A DNA stretch of 32,759 nucleotides from an uncultured Hyphomonadaceae bacterium (lineage in GTDB: Bacteria > Pseudomonadota > Alphaproteobacteria > Caulobacterales > Hyphomonadaceae). Both the position numbers and the translations under genes were made by a program. Shown here piece after piece: positions 16,145 through 23,592 of the stretch (positions within the stretch are counted from its first letter, which is position 1; every line of letters starts with the position of its first letter). The notes below the pieces were generated by a model, which made no database searches, had not been told where the DNA came from, and worked only from the letters and a program-made list of their open reading frames with translations. The stretch lies in assembly GCA_938011445.1 (NCBI GenBank), contig CALLUH010000236.1, positions 1 to 32,759 on the forward strand. The letters are read 5' to 3'.

Positions 16145-16708
16145 CTATTGGCCCGCTTCCCAGCCGGTTTCGGCCATCAAATAGGCGATAACGGCCGTTC
16201 TGTCGGCTGGTTTGCGCACGCCCTGAAAAGTCATGCGATTGCCGGGGAGAAATTCGCGGGGGTTTTCCAGCCATTGATCAAGCTGCTCCGGTGACCAGAT
16301 AAAGTCGGCATCTTTTACGGCGTTCGAGTAGTTGAAGCCTTCTGCCGAGCCGACCTGGCGGCCAAAGATCTGATATAGATTGGGGCCGATTGTGTTGGGG
16401 CCGTCCTCGGTGACGGTGTGGCATGTCGAGCAAAGTTTGAAAACGCGCTTGCCTGTTGCGTAGCTCGCCTCGCTGTAGGGGGCTGGTAAATCTGCAAATT
16501 CCGGTGACAGCTCAGCTGCCTGCGGCGCAGGCGCGGGTTCGGAGCGGGTTGCCTCTTGAATGGCTGATGCGGTGCGTGAAGACTCTGGGTTTGTCGATTG
16601 TATTTGAACGCTATTTTCTTGATTGCTCGTCCCTGCGGCTGGGCCGCCACAGGCTGCCAGGATGAGGCCAAAAGTGAGGAAGACTGGGCTGAAAGGTCGT
16701 TGCGCCAT
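16145..16708 (-). CDS. Lipoprotein class I cytochrome c
   Basis: The 187-residue protein has a lipobox (LILAAC, C20 as the lipidated residue), a Ser/Gln/Glu/Pro-rich linker of ~55 residues, and one class I cytochrome c domain. Heme is attached at CSTCH (C93, C96, H97), and the Met ligand is probably in PGNRMTF. NTIGPNLYQIFGRQVGS and a C-terminal RTAVIAYLMAETG helix complete the fold, close to cytochrome c2/c550 proteins. It should sit on the membrane facing the periplasm and carry electrons, possibly to the aa3 oxidase encoded 14 kb away. A linker this long would let the domain reach a partner. Confidence 0.92.
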   Translation of the reverse strand: MAQRPFSPVFLTFGLILAACGGPAAGTSNQENSVQIQSTNPESSRTASAIQEATRSEPAPAPQAAELSPEFADLPAPYSEASYATGKRVFKLCSTCHTVTEDGPNTIGPNLYQIFGRQVGSAEGFNYSNAVKDADFIWSPEQLDQWLENPREFLPGNRMTFQGVRKPADRTAVIAYLMAETGWEAGQ

Positions 16709-17018
16709 GGAAAATACCCTAATTCAAAGCTATTTCCCTATTATAGCGGGGTTTGGAGGGTGTCCGCAAGGCTCTGGCTGTGTGGCATTTGGAGGATAGA
16801 ATGGGTGTTATCAGCCTCTATTGCGCATGCAAAACCGTCCTATCTGCCTGATGCGATGTGTTATGGTATCGCTCTAGTGCTTGGAATTTTAACAAGTAAT
16901 TTTCTGTTGATATTCCTCAAGGTAATCGTTTCGGGCGTTTGGTAAGTGCCGTGGGAGAAGCGGAATATTAACCATAATCAGCTAGACTTCGCCCATAAAT
17001 GCAAGAATGGGTGATGTA
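16709..17018. other. Intergenic region without a recognised gene
   Basis: The gap between the divergent cytochrome gene and the small secreted-protein gene is AT-richer than its neighbours. A short frame reading rightward through it lacks protein-like composition. Promoters for both flanking genes should lie here, but I see no convincing -35/-10 pair or terminator. Confidence 0.5.
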
Positions 17019-17429
17019 ATGAAACGGGTAATTATTGGTATGACGGCAATAGTCGCGACCATTTCTAACCCTGCTTTGGCCGAGCCGGCAGATGCGAATC
17101 TGTGGGTTGGTCTGGAGAATGGCAGGGATGGTGTCCTTCTGGACGAAAAAACGGGCGAGGCGTGGCTTACGGGCACATGTCTGAAGCCTATCGCAAAAGC
17201 AACGCAAACCGGCACAGTCTGGCGTTCGCACACGGTGGAGCTTGTCTCCATCGGGCGGACAAAAATTGTGCTCGACCAAACCTTTACGCTGGAGACGCAA
17301 AGTGCGGCCCCGAGCCTGATGGTTGAAAGTGTCGATCGTGGTGGCCTGCAAAGCTTTCCAGCAATTGTCGAGACGGCTTGCCAGTCGTCTGCCAAATGCC
17401 GGGCACTTCTGGATGCGCCGGCCTGCTAG
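17019..17429 (+). CDS. Small cysteine-containing secreted protein, unknown
   Basis: The protein has 136 residues from ATG 17019, which gives a clean signal peptide (MKRVIIGMTAIVATISNPALA, cleaved after residue 21); an ATG four codons upstream is also open. The mature part has four cysteines (C54, C121, C127, C136, the last being the C-terminal residue), suggesting two disulfides in the periplasm or outside the cell, and a predicted beta-rich core. I do not recognise a family. It ends 34 nt before the 1036-residue outer-membrane gene with no terminator between, so the two are probably co-transcribed, and it may be an accessory part of that system. Confidence 0.7.
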   Translation: MKRVIIGMTAIVATISNPALAEPADANLWVGLENGRDGVLLDEKTGEAWLTGTCLKPIAKATQTGTVWRSHTVELVSIGRTKIVLDQTFTLETQSAAPSLMVESVDRGGLQSFPAIVETACQSSAKCRALLDAPAC

Positions 17430-17463
17430 GCTTTAGCGGGCCCTAGGCCCTCTACACGCAAAC

Positions 17464-20400
17464 ATGAATTGCTCGACCGCCATACGCGCGGTCGTTTTTG
17501 CGACCGCAATGGGGCTGTGTTCCCCTGTTTTTGCCCAAACTGTTGGGACAGAGGGTGTATCTGCGCGCAGCGTCGAGGCGTCGATTGACGCACCTGTCAG
17601 CATTGAGACCGGCCAGCCGTCTGGCGTCGTTACGGCTGATGAAGATGCCGCCCCTGATGCCCCGCTGCAAATCGGCTTCGAGCATGCGCCCGATCAGGCC
17701 ATGTCGATCGAACATATTGATATTATTGTTGAAAACGAAACTCTATCTGTGCGCTCGCGACGCACGGACACTGACGGTGTCCTCATCGAGGCCAGCCCGA
17801 TCTTCACCCATTTGAAGGGCAAGGTCACGCTTGAGGGCACCGTCCTTTCTAATTTGCGTTTTCAGGATGGTGCGGTGATGTCGCTTGATGTCAGCAATGG
17901 CATTGTGCGGGCAAATGGGACCGAGCTCGGGGCCTTGCCTGATTTTGAACCGCTTGAAGCGGCGACGACGTGGATCAGCCCGAACACAATCGGTATTTTG
18001 ACTGGCACGGTGCCCGAGCAGAGTGAGGCGGGCGACTGGACGTTTACGCTCGACGATCGCCTGCGTCCGCGCTTTGACCTTGATTTGTGGATCAATGGCG
18101 AGCGGACGGTGACGCCCGAGGTAGAACCGCGCACGATCGGGCCGGTTTTGCTGGTGCCGCTGGAGACGGTGGCTGAAGCGCTCGGACATGCGCTGGAGCG
18201 TTCGGACGGCAATGTCATTACGGTGACGCGGATACAGGATGCGGCGCGCATCTCGCTCGATCTGTCTACGGGACTTGTGACGGTGAACAATACGCCGCGT
18301 GGGGTGACGCCGAACATTGCTTATGCCGACCCTGATTTACTGCTATTGCCATTTACGGCTGTCGAGACGCTGACGGGCACGCATATTTTGCTGGAGCCAG
18401 GTACGAGCGATATTGTGGTGACGCTGGACGATAGGCTGGGCGGGGGCGCATTGCCCGGAGAACGCGTTGTCGATGAGGCGGCGGCGACCGGCTGGGTGCC
18501 CGAGCAATTGCAGTTTGCGCTGAGTGATCGCGGGCCAGCGACTTTGCAGCTTGATTCGCGGCTAAGCTCGCTGAACACGCAGCTACGCTATGAGACGGTG
18601 GGCGGGCTGACGCGGCCCGAGGAACTTGCACCGGGCTGGGTGTCGCTGGAGGCCCAATCGCTTAATGGCTGGGTTGGCTCTGTGGGGGATTCAAATTCGC
18701 GGTTCCGCGAACTGAGCGGGGTTGACGAAAACCGCGTGCGCGGTGTCAGCTTCCGGACGCGGCGCGAGAAGACCGGCGATATTATTGCGCTGGCCGCTGG
18801 CGTGCCGCTAAGTGGGTCGCGCGAAGTATCGTCTACGGCGTCGCGGCCGGTGTTTTCAGGCTTTGCGGGTGGGGCGCGATGGATCGCTGCGGAAGGCGAT
18901 CAAGAGTTCGGGATTTCGGCGGCGAGTACGGAAGACGGTGGCGGTAAGCGCGTTGTGATTGGCGGGCAGAAGCATTTTCGTGGCTCGGGCGAAGAGACGG
19001 GGCTACAGCCTTTCTTTGTGGCGGCGGATGCGGGCGTGTTCAATACGGTCACGGGCACGGGTGTTGATTTTCGCGGCCGCGCACAGGGGGGATACAGGTT
19101 TAACCGGCAAGCGGGTGTTCAGGCGAGTTTGAGCTATGATGGCGGACGGTTTAATCAAGGCGGCGGGCTGTCTGGCAGCGCGAGCCTTGAGGGTGCGTTG
19201 AACGGGCCGTCGGCGTCGCGCTTTGTTGGTTCGGTTTCGACCGATTGGCGGGCGGTGAAAGATTGGGGGCCGGTGTCTAATGTAGCCGCCGGTATCCGCA
19301 CAAATTATACTCGAACGGGTGGTGATAATGGGTCGTCTTCAGTGACGGTTTCGAGCGCCTTTAATGGCCGGATTACGCCGCTTGATCTGAATGTGTCCGT
19401 AGACGCATCATATTCGAATACGAAGTCGGGGGATGTCAGAGGCTCGTCACGTTCGATTGGGGTGCGGGCGTTTCGGCGGTTTGACTGGGGCAATGTGCAG
19501 GCGTCCTATTCCAACACTGTGGCAGGCGGAGAAACCACGCAGCGATTGGTGTCGAGTGTTTCCGTTTTGCCATTTCGCAAGAATCTTGGGCAAGGTGCAA
19601 GCGTTGCGGCGGGACCAACAGCGTCTGCTGTGTGGTCGCCGGAGCGGTCATTTGCACGTGTTGGGGCAACGGTTTCGGCCAATAGCGGGCAGCGTTTCGG
19701 GGAGCGCTTTAATGTGCAGGGGCAGTTCTCGGCATTGCAGTCGGTTGATCCTGAAGATTCGCGCACGCAATTCTTTGCGTCGGTGAATGCTGGTTATGCG
19801 CTCACGCGGTTTATCCGGCTTGAGAGCACTTATTTTGACAATTTCTCTGGCGCACGGGACTTTTCAGTCGCGCTGCGCGGGCGGGTGACGTTTAACGAAC
19901 CGCGCAAGCATACAAAGCCAAAAGAGGGCTTGGGCATTTTGCGGGGATCTGTTTATTTTGATCGTAATAGAGACGGGATCCGGCAGCCTGATGAGGAGGG
20001 TGTGCCGGGGGTTCGTATTCAGGTGACAGGTACAAGGCTGGCACTTGGGGTGGACAGGGACGGTTTGTTTACGATCCAGAATATGCGCACTGGGCTTTAT
20101 GGGGTGACAGTGGACCGGCGGACTTTGCCGCTGGGGCTTCTGGTGCCTGATGATGTGTCGGCGCGGGCGACGATCGGGGATGGGCGAGTGACCGAGCTTG
20201 AGATCCCGATTGTGGCAAGCGGGCAAGTGCGCGGGGCGCTGTTTGTTGATGAAAACGGGGACGGCGAGGTCACGCCCGGAGAGCATCGGGTCGAGGGCAT
20301 GTTCGTGTCTTTGTTGCGGGTTGATGAGGACGCGAAAGAGGATGAGGAGCCGGTGTCCGCCATATCGGCCTCATTCGGGCAATATAGTTTCGAAAATCTG

Positions 20401-20574
20401 TCGCCGGGGCGTTATGAGCTGAGTGTGAATTTCAAAGGCGTTATCTATTCGCGGACGGTGGAACTTGGTGAGGATAATCTTTTTGTGGTACGGCCATTTG
20501 ATCTGCCGGCGGAGGAAAGCTATGGCCCCGGCGGGGAAGACGATTATTCTGGCGGGGTGATCGGGGAAGCCTGA
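17464..20574 (+). CDS. Large outer-membrane protein, usher-like architecture
   Basis: The protein has 1036 residues with a signal peptide cleaved after VFA (residue 24). In order: a beta-rich region (~25-200); a domain like the copper-amine-oxidase N-terminal/stalk fold (~202-325, with WINGERTV and VPLETVAEALG); a long run of amphipathic, Gly/Ser/aromatic strands (~345-815) that reads as a large beta-barrel; and two SdrD/CNA-B-like sandwiches (~825-915, GSVYFDRNRDGIRQPDEEGV; ~920-1015, GALFVDENGDGEVTPGE) with calcium-loop-like Asp/Asn motifs. The tail is acidic and Gly-rich. Classical ushers have a periplasmic domain, a 24-strand barrel and two C-terminal sandwiches; the match in layout, with a PapD-like chaperone gene nearby, suggests an analogous role. 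No standard usher signature is seen, so function is inferred. Adhesin or surface anchor are alternatives. Confidence 0.72.
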   Translation: MNCSTAIRAVVFATAMGLCSPVFAQTVGTEGVSARSVEASIDAPVSIETGQPSGVVTADEDAAPDAPLQIGFEHAPDQAMSIEHIDIIVENETLSVRSRRTDTDGVLIEASPIFTHLKGKVTLEGTVLSNLRFQDGAVMSLDVSNGIVRANGTELGALPDFEPLEAATTWISPNTIGILTGTVPEQSEAGDWTFTLDDRLRPRFDLDLWINGERTVTPEVEPRTIGPVLLVPLETVAEALGHALERSDGNVITVTRIQDAARISLDLSTGLVTVNNTPRGVTPNIAYADPDLLLLPFTAVETLTGTHILLEPGTSDIVVTLDDRLGGGALPGERVVDEAAATGWVPEQLQFALSDRGPATLQLDSRLSSLNTQLRYETVGGLTRPEELAPGWVSLEAQSLNGWVGSVGDSNSRFRELSGVDENRVRGVSFRTRREKTGDIIALAAGVPLSGSREVSSTASRPVFSGFAGGARWIAAEGDQEFGISAASTEDGGGKRVVIGGQKHFRGSGEETGLQPFFVAADAGVFNTVTGTGVDFRGRAQGGYRFNRQAGVQASLSYDGGRFNQGGGLSGSASLEGALNGPSASRFVGSVSTDWRAVKDWGPVSNVAAGIRTNYTRTGGDNGSSSVTVSSAFNGRITPLDLNVSVDASYSNTKSGDVRGSSRSIGVRAFRRFDWGNVQASYSNTVAGGETTQRLVSSVSVLPFRKNLGQGASVAAGPTASAVWSPERSFARVGATVSANSGQRFGERFNVQGQFSALQSVDPEDSRTQFFASVNAGYALTRFIRLESTYFDNFSGARDFSVALRGRVTFNEPRKHTKPKEGLGILRGSVYFDRNRDGIRQPDEEGVPGVRIQVTGTRLALGVDRDGLFTIQNMRTGLYGVTVDRRTLPLGLLVPDDVSARATIGDGRVTELEIPIVASGQVRGALFVDENGDGEVTPGEHRVEGMFVSLLRVDEDAKEDEEPVSAISASFGQYSFENLSPGRYELSVNFKGVIYSRTVELGEDNLFVVRPFDLPAEESYGPGGEDDYSGGVIGEA

Positions 20575-20596
20575 TTGTTTTGGTGGCAATGGTCCG

Positions 20597-21460
20597 TTAA
20601 TTGCGGAAGAAGTCGAATTCGATCTGGTAACGCAAATCACCAGCGCCAAGAGACAAATCATAGCCTTCAAAGCCGTAGACATAATCAAAGCGAATGGACT
20701 GTTCGGGCAGATCATCGTCGAATTCGCGTCGGATCGCGGTCGGAAATTCGGCGATGAATTGTGCGCTTGACGAGAGCGGGCCAAGGCTGTCGAAATTGCC
20801 AAGCTTGCGGAAACCACCCTGGGTGGCTGCACCGCCAAAGGCCATGCCGTCATCATTGCCTTGGGCGGTGATGCCATAATCGAAGCGGACATTGTTCAGG
20901 CGTGACACCTGATTAAGCGCGTCGGTGCCGCCGGTCAGCGTGGAGCGGGCAGAGATGCGGAAACCTGTTGTGCGCGAGGAGATGTAGAAGCTGCGCTGGG
21001 TTGAGGTATCGAGTACGCGCAGTGTGGTGTTCTGGTTGAGCTGGACCGTGCCAAAGACATCTCCCGCATCGAGAAAACCATTGCTGTTTCCGATGGCTTG
21101 AAGGTCTGGCGTGCCATTGCCGTTTTGATCAAAGCCCAGACGAGCGCCTTGTGTGTCGGTGGCGATGACGTGGAAGCCTTCAGTGCGGGAGCCTGTGAAG
21201 ACGGGATTGACCTCGCCTGTTCCCTGAAATGGATTGCCCGTCCACGGAATAAGTTCACCGCCGGGGGGGACGGTGCCATTATTGGTGAAAATGTGGACGT
21301 CATAGACATCGAAAGAGAAGCCGTCATGGACAATGACGCAGCCCTTTACGCGGCAGAAGAAATCTGAATCCAGAAAAGATGCATGTGCGGGTGCACTAAC
21401 CAGACAGGCCGGGCAAAGCGCCCCCAGTAGCAGGGCCGAGCGGCGTGCGCGGCCAGCTAT
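20597..21460 (-). CDS. Secreted protein with calcium-loop motifs, ATA start
   Basis: An unbroken frame runs leftward to the stop at 20597 but holds no ATG, GTG or TTG that would include its signal peptide; the first GTG is at 20908, deep in the protein. Reading from an ATA at 21460, which overlaps the chaperone stop, gives 287 residues with a perfect signal peptide: basic AGRARRS, a hydrophobic core, and cleavage after PAHA (residue 27). Mature features are a Cys pair (C36, C41), a calcium-loop-like DQNGNGTPD (111-119) followed by NSNGFLDAGD (125-134), many beta-strands, and an aromatic C-terminus (IEFDFFRN). It is probably a substrate of the upstream chaperone. I do not recognise the family. 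An assembly error or CTG start are alternatives. Confidence 0.7.
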   Translation of the reverse strand: MAGRARRSALLLGALCPACLVSAPAHASFLDSDFFCRVKGCVIVHDGFSFDVYDVHIFTNNGTVPPGGELIPWTGNPFQGTGEVNPVFTGSRTEGFHVIATDTQGARLGFDQNGNGTPDLQAIGNSNGFLDAGDVFGTVQLNQNTTLRVLDTSTQRSFYISSRTTGFRISARSTLTGGTDALNQVSRLNNVRFDYGITAQGNDDGMAFGGAATQGGFRKLGNFDSLGPLSSSAQFIAEFPTAIRREFDDDLPEQSIRFDYVYGFEGYDLSLGAGDLRYQIEFDFFRN

Positions 21461-22314
21461 GGATTCAGCTCTGTGCTGTCGGTGCCAGCACCAGGTTCTG
21501 ATGGGCGGACAGATTGGGACACGCGATAAGGCGGCAGAGCCAGTGTTTCGCCATTTGTCTGCGGGGCGAAAATATTGTTCAGGCGCACTTCAATCGAGGC
21601 ATCGTCGGACAGATTGTCGGGCAAGCGTGTGACGTAATCGCGGCGACCTTCATGCAGCACAACGAGATTGGAGACCGGCACGGTTTCGGTTGCACCGCCG
21701 GACGTGATCTCGATTACCCCTTGCAGGCGGGCGTGGGCATTGCCGGAGTTTTCGATGCCGAGATGTAGATTGCGCACGCCTTCATCATTGATGCTGACCT
21801 CGCCGCCCGTAATGGTCGCTTCGCTTTGGGCCGAGCCGGTGGTCAGATAGAACAGGGTGGCAATCTGATACTTCTTCCAGACGCCCGATTGGCCGGTGCG
21901 CTCCTCTGGCAGAACCGTCGAGGCGAGCAAGGCAAAGCGGTAGTCGCCAGACCGGCTCAGCCTTGTTGGCGTTGACATATCGACGATGACCTGTTCGGCT
22001 TCGCCGGGCTTGAGGGTGAGGAAAGCGGGGCTGAAGCGTGCCCATCCGGCAGCCGAAGAGGCCGTTTCGTCTGGCGGGGAGAGCTGGATCTGACCATTAT
22101 CGTCGAGCGACCAGTCGGCAAGGCCGAGCGTGAGCGAAATGGTTTTTTCGGTATGGACGTTTGCGATATTGACAACTTGCCGATTGCGTTCGCCCGGGGC
22201 GACTTCGATTTCGACGGTGGTGGGCTGTAGCCCGATGCCGAACGTCCATGCGGGGAAAGCCGCAAGGCCGAGTGCTGTGGCCAGAACAAATGTGCGAAAC
22301 GACAAGATGCGCAT
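21457..22314 (-). CDS. PapD-like periplasmic pilus chaperone
   Basis: The 285-residue protein has a signal peptide (hydrophobic core residues 9-20, cleavage near 22-24) and a two-domain immunoglobulin-like fold. IGLQPTTVEIEVAPGERNRQVVNIAN resembles the first strands of fimbrial chaperones, and LTLKPGEAEQVIVDMSTPTRLSRSGDYRFALLAS is the F/G-strand region typical of the PapD superfamily. A second beta domain starts around SEATITGGEVSI. The Arg and Lys that anchor the substrate C-terminus in PapD are not obvious: the first strand has QPTT and the strand before the second domain reads YQIATLFYL. It should protect secreted subunits in the periplasm. It is followed, with a 4-nt overlap, by the secreted protein gene. 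Confidence 0.82.
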   Translation of the reverse strand: MRILSFRTFVLATALGLAAFPAWTFGIGLQPTTVEIEVAPGERNRQVVNIANVHTEKTISLTLGLADWSLDDNGQIQLSPPDETASSAAGWARFSPAFLTLKPGEAEQVIVDMSTPTRLSRSGDYRFALLASTVLPEERTGQSGVWKKYQIATLFYLTTGSAQSEATITGGEVSINDEGVRNLHLGIENSGNAHARLQGVIEITSGGATETVPVSNLVVLHEGRRDYVTRLPDNLSDDASIEVRLNNIFAPQTNGETLALPPYRVSQSVRPSEPGAGTDSTELNP

Positions 22315-22345
22315 GTAAGATTAACCCTCATTAACTGTGCGCTGG

Positions 22346-22377
22346 AACCTTGCCACAAAGTTCGTTACCGCAAGGTT
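22346..22377. promoter_or_regulatory. 8-bp perfect inverted repeat in a divergent promoter region
   Basis: AACCTTGC (22346-22353) and GCAAGGTT (22370-22377) form a perfect inverted repeat with a 16-nt spacer, two helical turns from centre to centre. It lies 32 nt from the chaperone start on one side and about 60 nt from the phosphatase start on the other. A dimeric regulator could bind here. Confidence 0.4.
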
Positions 22378-22438
22378 TACATCAGTTAGGCCGCTTGGGT
22401 CTTGTGACAACTTGGCGGCGGGTGCTAAGCGCACTGGC

Positions 22439-23131
22439 ATGGGCAAACGCCGCAAGAATCGCAAGCCGCACATTGTAGCGGATCTGGGCACGCCCGAGGG
22501 CCGTAAGCGCGCACGAGCCGAGATGATTTGGGGCGATCACGGATTTTTGCGGGCGCGATTTTCCAATTTGCACGCGATTTCAGAGGAGATGTGGCGGGCC
22601 AACCAGCCCTCGCCGCGCCAGATTGCAGGGCACAAGGCCGAGCGCGGTATTCGCACGATCATTAATTTGCGTGGGGTTTCGACGCGCGGATATTATTTGC
22701 TGGAACGCGAAGCCTGTGCGGCGGCGGGCATTGAGCTTCTTGATTATCAAGTGTTTTCGAGGGACACGCCGACACGAGAGACGGTTTTGGGCGTGCGGGA
22801 GCTGTTTGAGGGGCTTAGCTATCCGGCTTTGATGCATTGCAAATCCGGTGCAGACAGGGCGGGATTGATGGCGGTTCTGTATTTGATTGCCCGTCAGAAT
22901 CTGCCAGTTTCAGAGGCGATTGGGCAGCTTGGTTTCAAATATCTGCACGTTAAACAGGGTAAGACAGGGATGCTGGACGCGTTTTTCGCCGCGGCGCTGG
23001 CTGCGGGTGCGGATCGGCCTGAGGATTTTTTTGCATGGATTACTTCTGATTATGACCGGATGGCGATCAAGGGTGCTTTTCTGGAACGGCGGCAAAGGCT
23101 CGATCTGGCGTGGATTTTAGGGCGGGAATAG
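22439..23131 (+). CDS. Dual-specificity/tyrosine phosphatase family protein
   Basis: The 230-residue cytosolic protein has the cysteine phosphatase loop HCKSGADRAG; C134 is the nucleophile and R140 the phosphate-binding arginine, with the general-acid Asp likely in the FSRDTPT segment. GIRTIINLRGVSTRGYYLLEREACAAAGIELL upstream is the usual fold core. The N-terminus MGKRRKNRKPH is strongly basic. The ATG at 22439 is chosen although the frame is open to 22337, since the extra part is unlike a phosphatase and covers the promoter region. Relatives act on phosphotyrosine, phosphoinositides or cell-envelope precursors; the substrate is unknown. It is divergent from the chaperone gene. Confidence 0.88.
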   Translation: MGKRRKNRKPHIVADLGTPEGRKRARAEMIWGDHGFLRARFSNLHAISEEMWRANQPSPRQIAGHKAERGIRTIINLRGVSTRGYYLLEREACAAAGIELLDYQVFSRDTPTRETVLGVRELFEGLSYPALMHCKSGADRAGLMAVLYLIARQNLPVSEAIGQLGFKYLHVKQGKTGMLDAFFAAALAAGADRPEDFFAWITSDYDRMAIKGAFLERRQRLDLAWILGRE

Positions 23132-23247
23132 CGCGCAGGCTGGTCTTTTGGGGTGTAAATATCATTTCCAAACCGTAAATTTCCATATGTCAATCTGCCG
23201 AGTTTGCTTGATTAAACATTAAGCCAAGGCGATAATCCGTTCCAGTT

Positions 23248-23273
23248 ATCTGCAAAATGCAGATTTGGAGGGA
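23248..23273 (+). promoter_or_regulatory. Hairpin and strong RBS before the small membrane-protein pair
   Basis: ATCTGCA (23248-23254) pairs with TGCAGAT (23258-23264) around an AAA loop, and GGAGGGA (23267-23273) follows at once, 6 nt before the ATG at 23280. A 5'-leader hairpin packed against the ribosome binding site could stabilise the message or modulate initiation. Confidence 0.45.
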
Positions 23274-23279
23274 TGAATT

Positions 23280-23552
23280 ATGAAGTTCTTGATCATCAAC
23301 AGTTTCCGCTCAATGATTTACGTGGCTTATATTGCAATCATTGTATTCGGCGTGCTTGTCGGGGTCCATTCGCGTGGACGGGTTGCGGCGGAAATTCCCG
23401 GTGTGGACGGCTCTTTGGCGGCGGCGCTGGATGTCGTGTTTGGCCTGTTTGCGGGCTGGTTGGCGTCGAGCCTGATTTGCGGGCTGATTGTGACCATTCT
23501 CGATATTCGCGATGATCTGAACGATCGCCTTCCCGAAGAGAAGAAGTCTTAA
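23280..23552 (+). CDS. Small two-helix membrane protein, first paralog
   Basis: The 90-residue protein has two hydrophobic segments (~11-28 and ~48-71), a positively charged extreme N-terminus (MKFLIINSFR) and a charged C-terminal tail (LDIRDDLNDRLPEEKKS), which should be cytoplasmic under the positive-inside rule only if the protein is a hairpin. I do not recognise the family. The start has an excellent GGAGGGA ribosome binding site. A second copy with ~59% hand-counted identity (53 of 90 positions, no gaps) follows 40 nt downstream; the LDIRDD-NDRLP tail is the best conserved part. Possibly a small envelope or complex-associated protein. Confidence 0.85.
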   Translation: MKFLIINSFRSMIYVAYIAIIVFGVLVGVHSRGRVAAEIPGVDGSLAAALDVVFGLFAGWLASSLICGLIVTILDIRDDLNDRLPEEKKS

Positions 23553-23592
23553 TGGGGGCCGCTAAGGCGCTGGCCGATGAGGAATTAGCACA

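Noticed and set aside
16598-16945. Plus-strand frame across the cytochrome start and intergenic region
   Set aside because: It overlaps the cytochrome N-terminus, lacks a ribosome binding site and has no recognisable domain.
22337-22438. Upstream extension of the phosphatase
   Set aside because: It has no phosphatase-like sequence and it covers the divergent promoter region and inverted repeat.
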